This document shows positions 1 to 6,867 of a stretch of DNA of 50,220 nucleotides, in pieces (positions within the stretch are counted from its first letter, which is position 1; each line of letters opens with the position of its first letter). This DNA is from Gammaproteobacteria bacterium (GTDB lineage: Bacteria > Pseudomonadota > Gammaproteobacteria > SZUA-229): the NCBI GenBank assembly GCA_030148865.1, contig JASBSR010000025.1:1-50220 (forward strand). The letters are read 5' to 3'. The notes under the pieces are model-generated. The model was not told the DNA's origin. It saw only the letters and a list, made by a program, of their open reading frames with translations, and ran no database searches. Both the position numbers and the translations under genes were made by a program.

Positions 1-1
1 T

Positions 2-379
2 CGTATCCCGGTCGGCATCATCTTCGCAGCGCATGGCGCACAAAAACTGTTCGGCTGGTTTGGCGGATATGGCCTGGAAGGCACCGGTCAATGGATGGCC
101 TCGATTGGCCTTAACCCCGGCTACCCGATGGCATTACTTGCCGGCAGTGCCGAGCTCTTCGGCGGCCTTGCCCTGATCCTGGGCCTGCTGGTTCGCCCAG
201 CAGCGACGGTACTCGCCTTTACGATGATCGTCGCAATCTTTGCTGTTCATATCGGTAACGGGCTGTTCATGAGTAATAACGGCTACGAGTTTGGTCTGGC
301 ATTACTGGCTGCATCGGTTGCCCTTGCCATCAGTGGTGCAGGCCGGGGTTCTCTCGATGCCTTGTTGTCCAGGAACTAA
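2..379 (+). CDS. DoxX family membrane protein, 5' truncated by window edge
   Basis: The frame is open from base 2 to the TAA at 377-379, so the gene begins left of the window. The visible part reads HGAQKLFGWFGGYGLEGTG, followed by hydrophobic helices rich in Gly, Ala and Leu. This is typical of DoxX/YphA-type small membrane proteins (about 130-140 residues, four helices). An internal ATG at 95 gives only 94 residues and would remove the conserved first helix and the HGxQKLFG motif, so it is not the likely start. DoxX proteins are linked to redox and thiol stress, with no agreed reaction. The next two genes on the same strand are a glutathionyl-hydroquinone reductase and an extradiol dioxygenase, which fits a role in quinone or aromatic detoxification. 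That role is inferred from context. Confidence 0.85.
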   Translation, partial: RIPVGIIFAAHGAQKLFGWFGGYGLEGTGQWMASIGLNPGYPMALLAGSAELFGGLALILGLLVRPAATVLAFTMIVAIFAVHIGNGLFMSNNGYEFGLALLAASVALAISGAGRGSLDALLSRN

Positions 380-406
380 TCAAGGTCATGTGTACAGGCT
401 CGACAT

Positions 407-429
407 AGCCGGGACGAAGCGTCCCGGCT
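407..429 (+). terminator. GC-rich hairpin between doxX-like gene and yqjG
   Basis: The arms agccgggac and gtcccggct pair perfectly (9 bp) around a 5-base loop. The downstream tract (taaattaag) is only weakly T-rich, so this may be a partial terminator or an mRNA-stabilising hairpin. Confidence 0.5.
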
Positions 430-463
430 TAAATTAAGCAGAAGCGTTTATAGGAGGTTTGAA

Positions 464-1423
464 ATGTTAATCAATGGGCAGTGGGCGAAAGATTTTCACC
501 CCGTACAAGGCACTGACGATGAAGGCGGATTTGTTCGAGAGCAATCACAATTTCGCAACTGGATCACAACTGATGGTAGCCCGGGACCAACCGGTGAAGG
601 AGGTTTTGTCGCGGAACCTGACCGCTACCATCTGTATGTTGCACTGATTTGTCCCTGGGCCTCGCGCACATTGATGGCTCGTAAACTCAAGGGCCTGGAA
701 GATGTCATTTCGGTTACCGTGCTCGATCCCCGCTTGACTGAAAAGGTCTGGCGTTTTGGTGACGACATAAGTGCCATTCCAGGAACCCAGTCAGACCCAC
801 TGTACAGTGCCGAATACCTTTACCAGATCTACCTGCGTGCCAAATCTGATTACACCGGTCAGATCACTGTTCCCGTGCTTTGGGACAAGCATAAAGAGAC
901 CATCGTCAACAACGAATCTTCCGACATCATTCGCATGTTCAATGACGGGTTTGGCAACCTGGCCAGGGAAAGCATTGATCTCTACCCAATTGATCTACGC
1001 CCTGAAATCGACGACGTCAACAATCGCCTCTACGACCATTTCAACAACGGCGTCTACCGCGCCGGTTTTGCGACAACTCAGATAGCCTATGAGCACGCTG
1101 TCCAGGAGGTGTTCGATAGTCTGGAATGGATTGACCGACAGCTCGATAATCAAAACTTTCTGGTTGGCGACCGTCTCACCGAGGCCGATGTGCGTGCATT
1201 CGTGACCCTGATCCGCTTCGACCTCGCCTATCACGGACTTTTCAAAACCAATCTACGCCAGCTGCGCGACTATCGGAATATTACTGCCTACGTGAAACGT
1301 ATCTATGAACTGCCTGGCATCGCAGATACGGTATCGCCAGAGCATATTAAAATTGGATACTACTCTATCCAGGCCCTGAATCCTTCCGGTATCGTCCCAA
1401 TCGGCCCCACGGAATTATGGTGA
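464..1423 (+). CDS. yqjG: Glutathionyl-hydroquinone reductase (xi-class GST, YqjG type)
   Basis: A cytoplasmic enzyme of 319 residues, close to the about 328 of E. coli YqjG. The family reduces glutathionyl-hydroquinones to hydroquinones, releasing GSSG. The N-terminal thioredoxin-like half has the diagnostic motif ICPWASR with the catalytic Cys, near residue 64. The segment IVNNESSDIIRMFN matches the glutathione-binding part of the family. The C-terminal all-helical half includes FLVGDRLTEADVRAFVTLIRF, the usual GST C-domain signature. The start is supported by AGGAGG eight bases upstream of the ATG at 464. It sits between a DoxX-like gene and a ygiD-like gene on the same strand, a set that looks like a quinone/aromatic detoxification cluster. 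Family assignment is firm; substrate is inferred. Confidence 0.93.
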   Translation: MLINGQWAKDFHPVQGTDDEGGFVREQSQFRNWITTDGSPGPTGEGGFVAEPDRYHLYVALICPWASRTLMARKLKGLEDVISVTVLDPRLTEKVWRFGDDISAIPGTQSDPLYSAEYLYQIYLRAKSDYTGQITVPVLWDKHKETIVNNESSDIIRMFNDGFGNLARESIDLYPIDLRPEIDDVNNRLYDHFNNGVYRAGFATTQIAYEHAVQEVFDSLEWIDRQLDNQNFLVGDRLTEADVRAFVTLIRFDLAYHGLFKTNLRQLRDYRNITAYVKRIYELPGIADTVSPEHIKIGYYSIQALNPSGIVPIGPTELW

Positions 1424-1489
1424 TACTAGCCGCCCCTTTTGGGGAAAAACATTAACATGAAGAACGGGTTAACCTGATAGGAACAATAA

Positions 1490-2299
1490 ATGACCGAAGA
1501 AAAACGCGGCCAATCCCATGACCGAATGCCGGTGGTTTTTGTTGGTCACGGCTCACCCATGAATTTAGCTCAAGTCAATCAGTGGAACCGTGGCTTTGCA
1601 CAGTTACGCCACCACGTACCAAAACCAGCGGCGATTTTGGCAATCTCGGCACACTGGTATGTGAACGGCAGCTATCTGACATCTAATCAGCAGCAACCAA
1701 CCATTCATGATTTTGGTGGTTTTCCAGATACGCTCTATAACATACAGTACCCTGCTCCTGGAGACTCAATACTTGCTGAGCGAGTGCGCGATCTCCTTGA
1801 GGAGTGGCAAGTGCAGCTTACCGAGGATTGGGGACTGGATCATGGAATCTGGTCAGTGCTGTACTGGATGTATCCAGAAGCAGATATCCCTGTCGTGCAG
1901 CTTAGTATAGATCGAAAGCTTGATGTTCGGCAGCACTATGCGATTGGCAGATCACTTGCCGGATTGCGTGATCAAAACATTCTCATCATGGCCAGCGGGA
2001 ATATTGTGCACAATCTTCCCGATGCTTTCAGACAAATGCGATTCGGTACAACTACCACACCTGAATGGGCCGGTCGTTTTGACGAGGCCGTCAAGCAAGC
2101 ATTACTCGCACATGACATTGAAGCTCTTTTGTCGCTGTACCCGGATTCAGCCGATGGAAAACTTGCACATCCCACACCGGATCATTGGTTGCCGTTGATT
2201 TATGCAGCAGGTGCTGTAAATGCAAATGATCGTGTAAGTTTTCCAACCGAGGGATTCGATTTAGGCTCTCTTTCAATGAGAAATGTTATTTTCGGATGA
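1490..2299 (+). CDS. ygiD: LigB-type extradiol dioxygenase (4,5-DOPA dioxygenase, YgiD type)
   Basis: A 269-residue protein of the LigB/class III extradiol ring-cleavage family, essentially the length of E. coli YgiD (about 271). The N-terminus has VVFVGHGSPMNL and AILAISAHWYV, which hold the His residues that ligate the catalytic metal. DWGLDHGIWSVL supplies another conserved His, and LIMASGNIVHNL and HPTPDHWLPLIYAAGA match later family blocks. YgiD opens L-DOPA-like catechols with O2. The gene follows yqjG after 66 bases and may be cotranscribed. Start is the ATG after GATAGGAACAATAA (weak ribosome site). Native substrate is unknown. Confidence 0.93.
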   Translation: MTEEKRGQSHDRMPVVFVGHGSPMNLAQVNQWNRGFAQLRHHVPKPAAILAISAHWYVNGSYLTSNQQQPTIHDFGGFPDTLYNIQYPAPGDSILAERVRDLLEEWQVQLTEDWGLDHGIWSVLYWMYPEADIPVVQLSIDRKLDVRQHYAIGRSLAGLRDQNILIMASGNIVHNLPDAFRQMRFGTTTTPEWAGRFDEAVKQALLAHDIEALLSLYPDSADGKLAHPTPDHWLPLIYAAGAVNANDRVSFPTEGFDLGSLSMRNVIFG

Positions 2300-2360
2300 T
2301 ATCGACTGCGCTAGCATCTGGCTGCGAGAGTTCGAAGCCTCAGCCGAAATGCCAGTCAGT

Positions 2361-2407
2361 GCCAGACATTGCCTGTCAGTGCCGGTCACTCCCACTCGAT
2401 TGTAAAC
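2361..2407. repeat. Island attachment-site-like direct repeat, copy A (guaA-tail duplicate)
   Basis: A 47-bp sequence matching 3916-3962 at 44 of 47 positions. It holds ggtcactcccactcgat, which shares ggtcactcccactc with the 3' end of guaA at 21513. Read on minus it encodes T-I-E-W-E-stop, the last residues of GuaA. This is the expected left scar of an element integrating into the guaA 3' end. Confidence 0.75.
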
Positions 2408-2460
2408 GAGCCATTATTATGCTTTAACATCAAAGGCTTATTTGTAAGGATAAGTGATAA

Positions 2461-2479
2461 TACCATGCAAAATACCATG
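2461..2479. repeat. Paired taccatg repeats, possible integrase arm sites (copy A)
   Basis: Two exact taccatg heptamers start at 2461 and 2473, 12 bp apart. The first lies 77 bp from the guaA-like core start at 2384. The same pair at the same 77-bp distance occurs in copy B. Short direct repeats at fixed spacing resemble arm-type sites of tyrosine recombinases; no integrase is present to confirm this. Confidence 0.45.
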
Positions 2480-2529
2480 TTCAAAAATTACTGCTAATCG
2501 ACACAAAAATCACCAATTCACACAGTAAA

Positions 2530-3675
2530 TCATTTCTTCTCTAAACCAAACCCGGCCGGTTCGACAACGGTCAACTCATAACGGGTTGTTCTGCCACCAC
2601 CCGGTAGCGGCATGATGATCCCCTTGGCAACCAGATCTGAAAGATCACGACTCGCTGTTCGATTGGGACACCTGGTGATCGCTTCATATTTTTTTGTCGT
2701 TATCCCGCCTTCAAAGCCCTTACGACCTTCAGCAAATACACGCGACACCATCCTGGCCTGCCGGTCATTCAGCTGATCGCCATAGGCTTCATAAAAACGT
2801 GTCTTGGCCAATACAAAGTCCACTTCTTGCCTGGCAATTTCCTGTGCATGGATGACCCTGTCGGCAAAATAATCAAGCCAAGTGTTAACGTCCAGGCTTC
2901 CATGGCTCGCTTTCTCCAGCTGCAGGTAATAGGATTTTTTGTCTCCCTCTATCGCCGTGGCAAGACAAGCCATGGTCGAATAGCCGAGAGACTGCGAAAG
3001 TGCATGGTCAGCGATCGCCCTGCCGACTCGCCCATTACCATCATCGAAGGGATGTATCACCTCGAACCAAAGATGGGCAACCCCTGCTCGGGCAATCCCG
3101 GGCATCTTCTTGCCCCCATTCAAGGAGCTGGTCTGGTTGTACCAGTCGATGAACCTCGCCATTTCATCAGGCACCTGAGTCGCTGGCGGGGCTTCATAGT
3201 GAACTTTTTCACGCCCGTAAGGCCCACTAACGATCTGCATTGGCGAAGGATCGTTGCGATATACACCTCGCAGAATAGGCGTGTAGCGCTGCTCGGGAAC
3301 CGCCATGGATTGCCAATTACCCAGCAGATCATGTGTCAGGAATGTTTGCCAGTTCTTGCGAACATCCACCAGCAGCATCGCGGCCCCTGCCGCTTTCTGG
3401 TCTGAGTTATCCGGTAGCACATCCGATGTAATCAAAGAGAGTAGAGATGACCTGACCGAATCTCTATTCAGATCCTCGCCCTCAATGGCGCTGGTCTTGA
3501 TGGCCTCGGAAAGCATCAAATCGATCGTGGCATCCTCTTGAGACGCCATTGGCAGAGCCTCAAAGCGTCCAGCCAGACGCTCTGAGTTTAGGCGAAACTC
3601 AAGTTCCCGGTCTTCGAGCGCACGCTTGTCATAGCGAAAATCTGGCCAGTCGGGCTGTTGCCATATCCATTTCAT
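2530..3675 (-). CDS. Fic family protein (probable AMP transferase) with N-terminal inhibitory motif
   Basis: I chose the ATG at 3675 (381 residues) over the longer frame from 3780, because MKWIWQQPDWPDF is the usual start of Fic proteins with a DUF4172 N-domain and the extension is non-homologous. The active-site motif HPFxDGNGRxGR is intact at residues 208-219. An inhibitory motif [ST]xxxE[GN] (TSAIEG) lies at 61-66, so this is the autoinhibited class with the inhibition helix in the same chain. The C-terminus (about 315-380) looks like a winged helix (TKKYEAITRCPNRTASRDLSDL, broken here as RDL/SDL helices). Fic enzymes transfer AMP from ATP to hydroxyl groups of target proteins; the target here is unknown. 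The gene lies alone between two guaA-type repeats and has a patterned operator region upstream. Confidence 0.9.
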   Translation of the reverse strand: MKWIWQQPDWPDFRYDKRALEDRELEFRLNSERLAGRFEALPMASQEDATIDLMLSEAIKTSAIEGEDLNRDSVRSSLLSLITSDVLPDNSDQKAAGAAMLLVDVRKNWQTFLTHDLLGNWQSMAVPEQRYTPILRGVYRNDPSPMQIVSGPYGREKVHYEAPPATQVPDEMARFIDWYNQTSSLNGGKKMPGIARAGVAHLWFEVIHPFDDGNGRVGRAIADHALSQSLGYSTMACLATAIEGDKKSYYLQLEKASHGSLDVNTWLDYFADRVIHAQEIARQEVDFVLAKTRFYEAYGDQLNDRQARMVSRVFAEGRKGFEGGITTKKYEAITRCPNRTASRDLSDLVAKGIIMPLPGGGRTTRYELTVVEPAGFGLEKK

Positions 3676-3746
3676 GCAGCACATCCTTGTGCCGCACCCT
3701 GACGGGCGGCCTTCGGCCGTGCAAACTGTCGATCCTGCCACTTTGT

Positions 3747-3824
3747 CATGGCGCGATTGTAGTACTTTTTCACGCCACATTATATATTATTTGTGGCGCG
3801 AATATAGACCTTAATCACGCCACA
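3747..3824. promoter_or_regulatory. Four half-site operator-like array upstream of fic
   Basis: Half-sites of one motif alternate in orientation: atggcgcga (3747-3755, imperfect), cacgccaca (3771-3779), tgtggcgcg (3792-3800) and cacgccaca (3816-3824). The second and third face each other with arms matching at 8 of 9 and a 12-bp AT-rich spacer. The third and fourth repeat this. The block covers the fic upstream region and ends just before a strong ribosome site on +. It looks like a regulator-binding region. Autoregulation by the winged helix of Fic is possible but speculative. Confidence 0.5.
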
Positions 3825-3848
3825 CCCATCCGAAAGGAGACAATCACC

Positions 3849-3902
3849 ATGCGATTCAACAGGACAACAAATATAAATCAATCCGGCCTCTTGCGTTACT
3901 GA
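3849..3902 (+). CDS. Short ORF (17 codons) with strong ribosome site, divergent from fic
   Basis: ATG at 3849 is preceded by GAAAGGAGA at a good spacing, and the frame encodes MRFNRTTNINQSGLLRY before TGA at 3900-3902. The stop falls about 14 bases before att-like copy B. This is either a leader peptide or, more likely, the first codons of a gene whose remainder was replaced when the island junction formed. No family is recognised. Confidence 0.3.
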   Translation: MRFNRTTNINQSGLLRY

Positions 3903-3915
3903 CATACCTGTCGTT

Positions 3916-3962
3916 GCCAGACATTACCTGCCAGTACCGGTCACTCCCACTCGATTGTAAAC
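3916..3962. repeat. Island attachment-site-like direct repeat, copy B
   Basis: Matches copy A (2361-2407) at 44 of 47 bases in the same orientation, 1,555 bp away. It contains ggtcactcccactcgat and encodes the guaA tail T-I-E-W-E-stop on minus. Copies A and B together delimit the fic islet. Copy B and the guaA end at 21513 delimit the larger accessory region. Confidence 0.75.
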
Positions 3963-4015
3963 AAGCGGCTAAAGTCCAGTACTGGCGTGGGTTTCCCGGT
4001 GATCATAAGTGTTAA

Positions 4016-4034
4016 CACCATGAAGAATACCATG
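4016..4034. repeat. Paired accatg repeats, possible integrase arm sites (copy B)
   Basis: caccatg at 4016 and taccatg at 4028 are 12 bp apart. The first is exactly 77 bp from the core start at 3939, as in copy A. Confidence 0.45.
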
Positions 4035-4102
4035 TTCAAAATTGCTGTTGATATATAGTGCGTTAATTGACTATATGACCAAAAAAGTAAGATTAGAATT
4101 CC

Positions 4103-4489
4103 TTGTTGTCATTGTTCACTCTCGAGGTTAGCCCTCACTACATCGAATCGATAATGCCTGTCAAACATGGTGCACCGGAGATATTCAACACCGATCAAGG
4201 GACCCAGTTTACCTCTGAGGCCTTCACTGGCACACTCAAAGCGGCAGGCATTCAAATCAGTATGGACGGCAAAGGCCGCTGGGTGGACAATGTGTTTGTG
4301 GAGCGTCTGTGACGCAGTTTGAAATACGAAGAGGTGTATCTCAAGGCCTATGAATCAGTGACGGAGGCCCGACAGGGCGTCGGTGCCTATTTTCAGTTTT
4401 ACAACACCGAGCGCAGACACCAGAGCCTTAACCGAAAAACACCTGAGCAGATGTATACAGGTGATAACTTGCTGCCACTGGCAGCGTAA
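4103..4489 (+). pseudogene. IS3-family transposase (OrfB) C-terminal remnant
   Basis: The frame reads HGAPEIFNTDQGTQFTS, which contains the second Asp of the DDE integrase core. After an in-frame TGA at 4310-4312 it continues as RSLKYEEVYL and FYNTERRHQSLN, ending with TAA at 4487. These are hallmark blocks of IS3-family OrfB. The N-terminal half and the whole of OrfA are missing, homology begins only near 4160, and one stop interrupts the frame, so this cannot make an active enzyme. Bases about 4515-4550 (tgtccgaaatatggggtcc) look like the remaining right end of the element. It sits between att-like copy B and the Wadjet operon and marks a past insertion in the island. Confidence 0.85.
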
Positions 4490-4666
4490 TCAAGCGTCGC
4501 AGATGGCACTTAAACGACTGTCCGAAATATGGGGTCCATTTCTGTACAGTCTTAAATATTCACAATAGACCTGCAAATGATTGAGCTTTAACTTGAAATA
4601 GTCAGGCTCACCTGTTATCAAAAGATAATAAATTTTTGATTCATGAGGGTTACTAAATAATACACC

Positions 4667-6127
4667 ATGAGCCTGCGCGAACTACACGCCCGATACCGAC
4701 GCCAATCACAGGAGAATGCCGCCTGGCGTCTTTTGCGTTCGACAAATGCGCCGCTAGTACTTGCGTTCATTACTGATTTATTTAATGAGAGTAATGACGT
4801 GCTGTTCAGCCGCGCCAGGGCTGCGCTGGACCTGGAACTCTCTCACTGGCGAGAAGAGGACTGGTTTGAAAGCGAGAAATCGGCGGCGGCCTATTTACGT
4901 GAATGGATACAGGCCGGATGGTTACGCGAACTGGATGACAATCTGAGCAAGACAGACGCCTGTGAAACTGCACTACGATTTTGTGAAGGACTGGACAAGC
5001 GCGAAAGCAAAGCCACCGCATCGCATCTGCGGATTGTGCAAGATGCCGTGCGGGATCTGGCAGCCAGCCTGAGTCCGAATGCCAATGAACGGGTTATGCT
5101 GCTTGAATCTCGTAAGACTGAACTGCAACGGGAGATTAACGATCTGAATGCAGGTATTGTGAAGCAACTGAGTGAAGCCGAACAACGCGAGCGTATTCGT
5201 GAGGTATATCAACTGGCATCGGTACTCACCGGTGACTTTCGTCGAGTGGAAGATGATATACGTTTGCTGGATCAATCACTGCGTATACAAATGATTGAAG
5301 CAGACAGTAACCGTGGAGAGGTTTTGCAAGACCTTTTACATAAAGAAGAGGTGCTGTCCGAATCAGATGCCGGGCGGGCATTTGAAGGTTTTTTTCAATT
5401 GTTGTGCGATCAAAATCGTAATATGGAGTTTCGCGAGCAATTACGTTCTTTATTGAGCCGTTCTGCAGCAAATCACTTAAAACCTGATGAGTCCCGTTAT
5501 TTAGGACGCTTAGTACGTGAATTGACTCGTGAGAGCGAGAGAGTATTCAAGGTACGGCGGCGAACCGAAGAAAGCTTGCGTGCCTTTGTAGAAAGTGGCG
5601 CTCACCTGGAAAACCGACGAGTGGAACAGCTCCTGAGCAAGCTGGAACGTATGGCAGTCCGCTTTAAAGATCTGGAAATTGACTGGCAAGTACAACTACC
5701 GCTTGAATTACAGAGTGGTAAGGCATCGATCAGTTCACCGCAAACGATGCGTTTACGCACACCTGAAGAACAACTGGATACAAGCAATATCAAAGCGGCG
5801 GAAAATAGTCATCGACCAGGCCAAATCATGCTTGACCAATTACACGCAGTAAAAATAATGGAAGTGGCCATGCGCCTCCAGTCGCTTCTGCAACAGCAAG
5901 GGCCATTAAGCATTGGGGGATTAATCAAACAATACCCTGTTGAATCCGGACTTGAAGAGCTGGTCGCATGCCTGCGTGTAGCCAGGGCCATTGGCGCTAC
6001 TGAACTGGATGGTAAAGAAATCGTTGAGATTACAGATCGCAAAGGAGAAATAATCCGCGCGACCATCCCGGGGCTGGTACTCAGTGCGCAACAGTTTCCG
6101 CGACAGCTTGAGGAACTTGCTTTATGA
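4667..6127 (+). CDS. jetA: Wadjet type I subunit JetA (DUF3375)
   Basis: A 486-residue protein of the DUF3375 family. It is recognised from its N-terminus (MSLRELHARYRRQSQENAAW, then LLRSTNAPLVLAFI), its long helical middle and its position as first gene of a complete jetABCD set. JetA is the kleisin-like subunit of the Wadjet complex, which bridges the heads of the SMC-like JetC. Wadjet limits plasmid transformation by extruding and then cutting small circular DNA. The jetA stop overlaps the jetB start by 4 bp (ATGA), indicating translational coupling. The 177-bp gap upstream holds the IS3 remnant end and an AT-rich stretch where the promoter must lie. Composition is more AT-rich than the hip/par block downstream, supporting separate acquisition. 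Confidence 0.9.
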   Translation: MSLRELHARYRRQSQENAAWRLLRSTNAPLVLAFITDLFNESNDVLFSRARAALDLELSHWREEDWFESEKSAAAYLREWIQAGWLRELDDNLSKTDACETALRFCEGLDKRESKATASHLRIVQDAVRDLAASLSPNANERVMLLESRKTELQREINDLNAGIVKQLSEAEQRERIREVYQLASVLTGDFRRVEDDIRLLDQSLRIQMIEADSNRGEVLQDLLHKEEVLSESDAGRAFEGFFQLLCDQNRNMEFREQLRSLLSRSAANHLKPDESRYLGRLVRELTRESERVFKVRRRTEESLRAFVESGAHLENRRVEQLLSKLERMAVRFKDLEIDWQVQLPLELQSGKASISSPQTMRLRTPEEQLDTSNIKAAENSHRPGQIMLDQLHAVKIMEVAMRLQSLLQQQGPLSIGGLIKQYPVESGLEELVACLRVARAIGATELDGKEIVEITDRKGEIIRATIPGLVLSAQQFPRQLEELAL

Positions 6128-6867
6128 CGGAAGATAACAACAACCCATCGGCGCCCGCACTGTTTGATCGCTTGCGTGCAGATTCAGAACAACAGTCCGA
6201 TAATAACGAAACAATAAACAATCCCCCTGATTCTGATATTGATGAAATAAGTGATACGCCTGAAAGTCAACTGGGCCGTTTATCGGCTGATGCACGTCGA
6301 TGCCTGGTGAGTCTGTTACGTCATGGCGTTATCCTGGCCAATAACAAACAGCAGCTATTCGACATCCTGGTAAAAGAGCAGTTGCTAATACAAGATCATC
6401 TTGCAGATATGTTTTTGCGTGTTCTGATTGATGAGCCCGCCGGTGTTGCCGTGCTGTTACAACAGGAAATTGATGAGGATGAAGACTCAGTATCGCTCAT
6501 CACACGCAGACCACTGTCATTATATGACTCCCTGTTGCTTCTGATATTGCGTAAACATTTTCAGGAAAGAGAAACCGCCGGTGAACAACGTATTTATATT
6601 GATATAGATCGAATTGAATCCAGGCTGACACCATTTTTACCTTTAACCAATAATAGCCGCAGTGATCGTCGCAAGTTAAGCGGTTCCTTAAAAAACATGA
6701 AAGACAAACGTCTGTTACAAAGCGTAGCAGGAGATGATGAACGTTTTGAAATCACACCGGTAATTCGTTATGTCGTCAATGCAGAGTTTCTGGAGCAAAT
6801 GCTAGGTGAATACCAGGCTATGGCGGAGCAGGCTGGCATGGACGTCGAGGCGAAAAAAGATGAATAG
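6124..6867 (+). CDS. jetB: Wadjet type I subunit JetB (DUF4194)
   Basis: A 247-residue protein of the DUF4194 family, the KITE-like winged-helix partner of JetA. The first 50 residues are acidic and low in complexity. The core then runs from about residue 55 (SADARRCLVSLLRHGVIL) through LIDEPAGVAVLL and RRPLSLYDSLLLLILRKHF to a winged-helix end. This matches MukE/KITE-type folds used by SMC-like complexes. It overlaps jetA by 4 bp and jetC by 8 bp, so the three are made together. It holds the kleisin-like subunit in the motor complex; no enzymatic residues are expected. Identification rests on both the sequence blocks and operon position. Confidence 0.88.
   Translation: MTEDNNNPSAPALFDRLRADSEQQSDNNETINNPPDSDIDEISDTPESQLGRLSADARRCLVSLLRHGVILANNKQQLFDILVKEQLLIQDHLADMFLRVLIDEPAGVAVLLQQEIDEDEDSVSLITRRPLSLYDSLLLLILRKHFQERETAGEQRIYIDIDRIESRLTPFLPLTNNSRSDRRKLSGSLKNMKDKRLLQSVAGDDERFEITPVIRYVVNAEFLEQMLGEYQAMAEQAGMDVEAKKDE

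Noticed and set aside
3676..3780. 35-codon N-terminal extension of Fic
   Set aside because: The family starts at MKWIWQQPDW; the extension covers the promoter/operator array.
4103..4489. Intact IS3 transposase
   Set aside because: An in-frame TGA at 4310 and absence of OrfA and the N-terminal half of OrfB make it a remnant.
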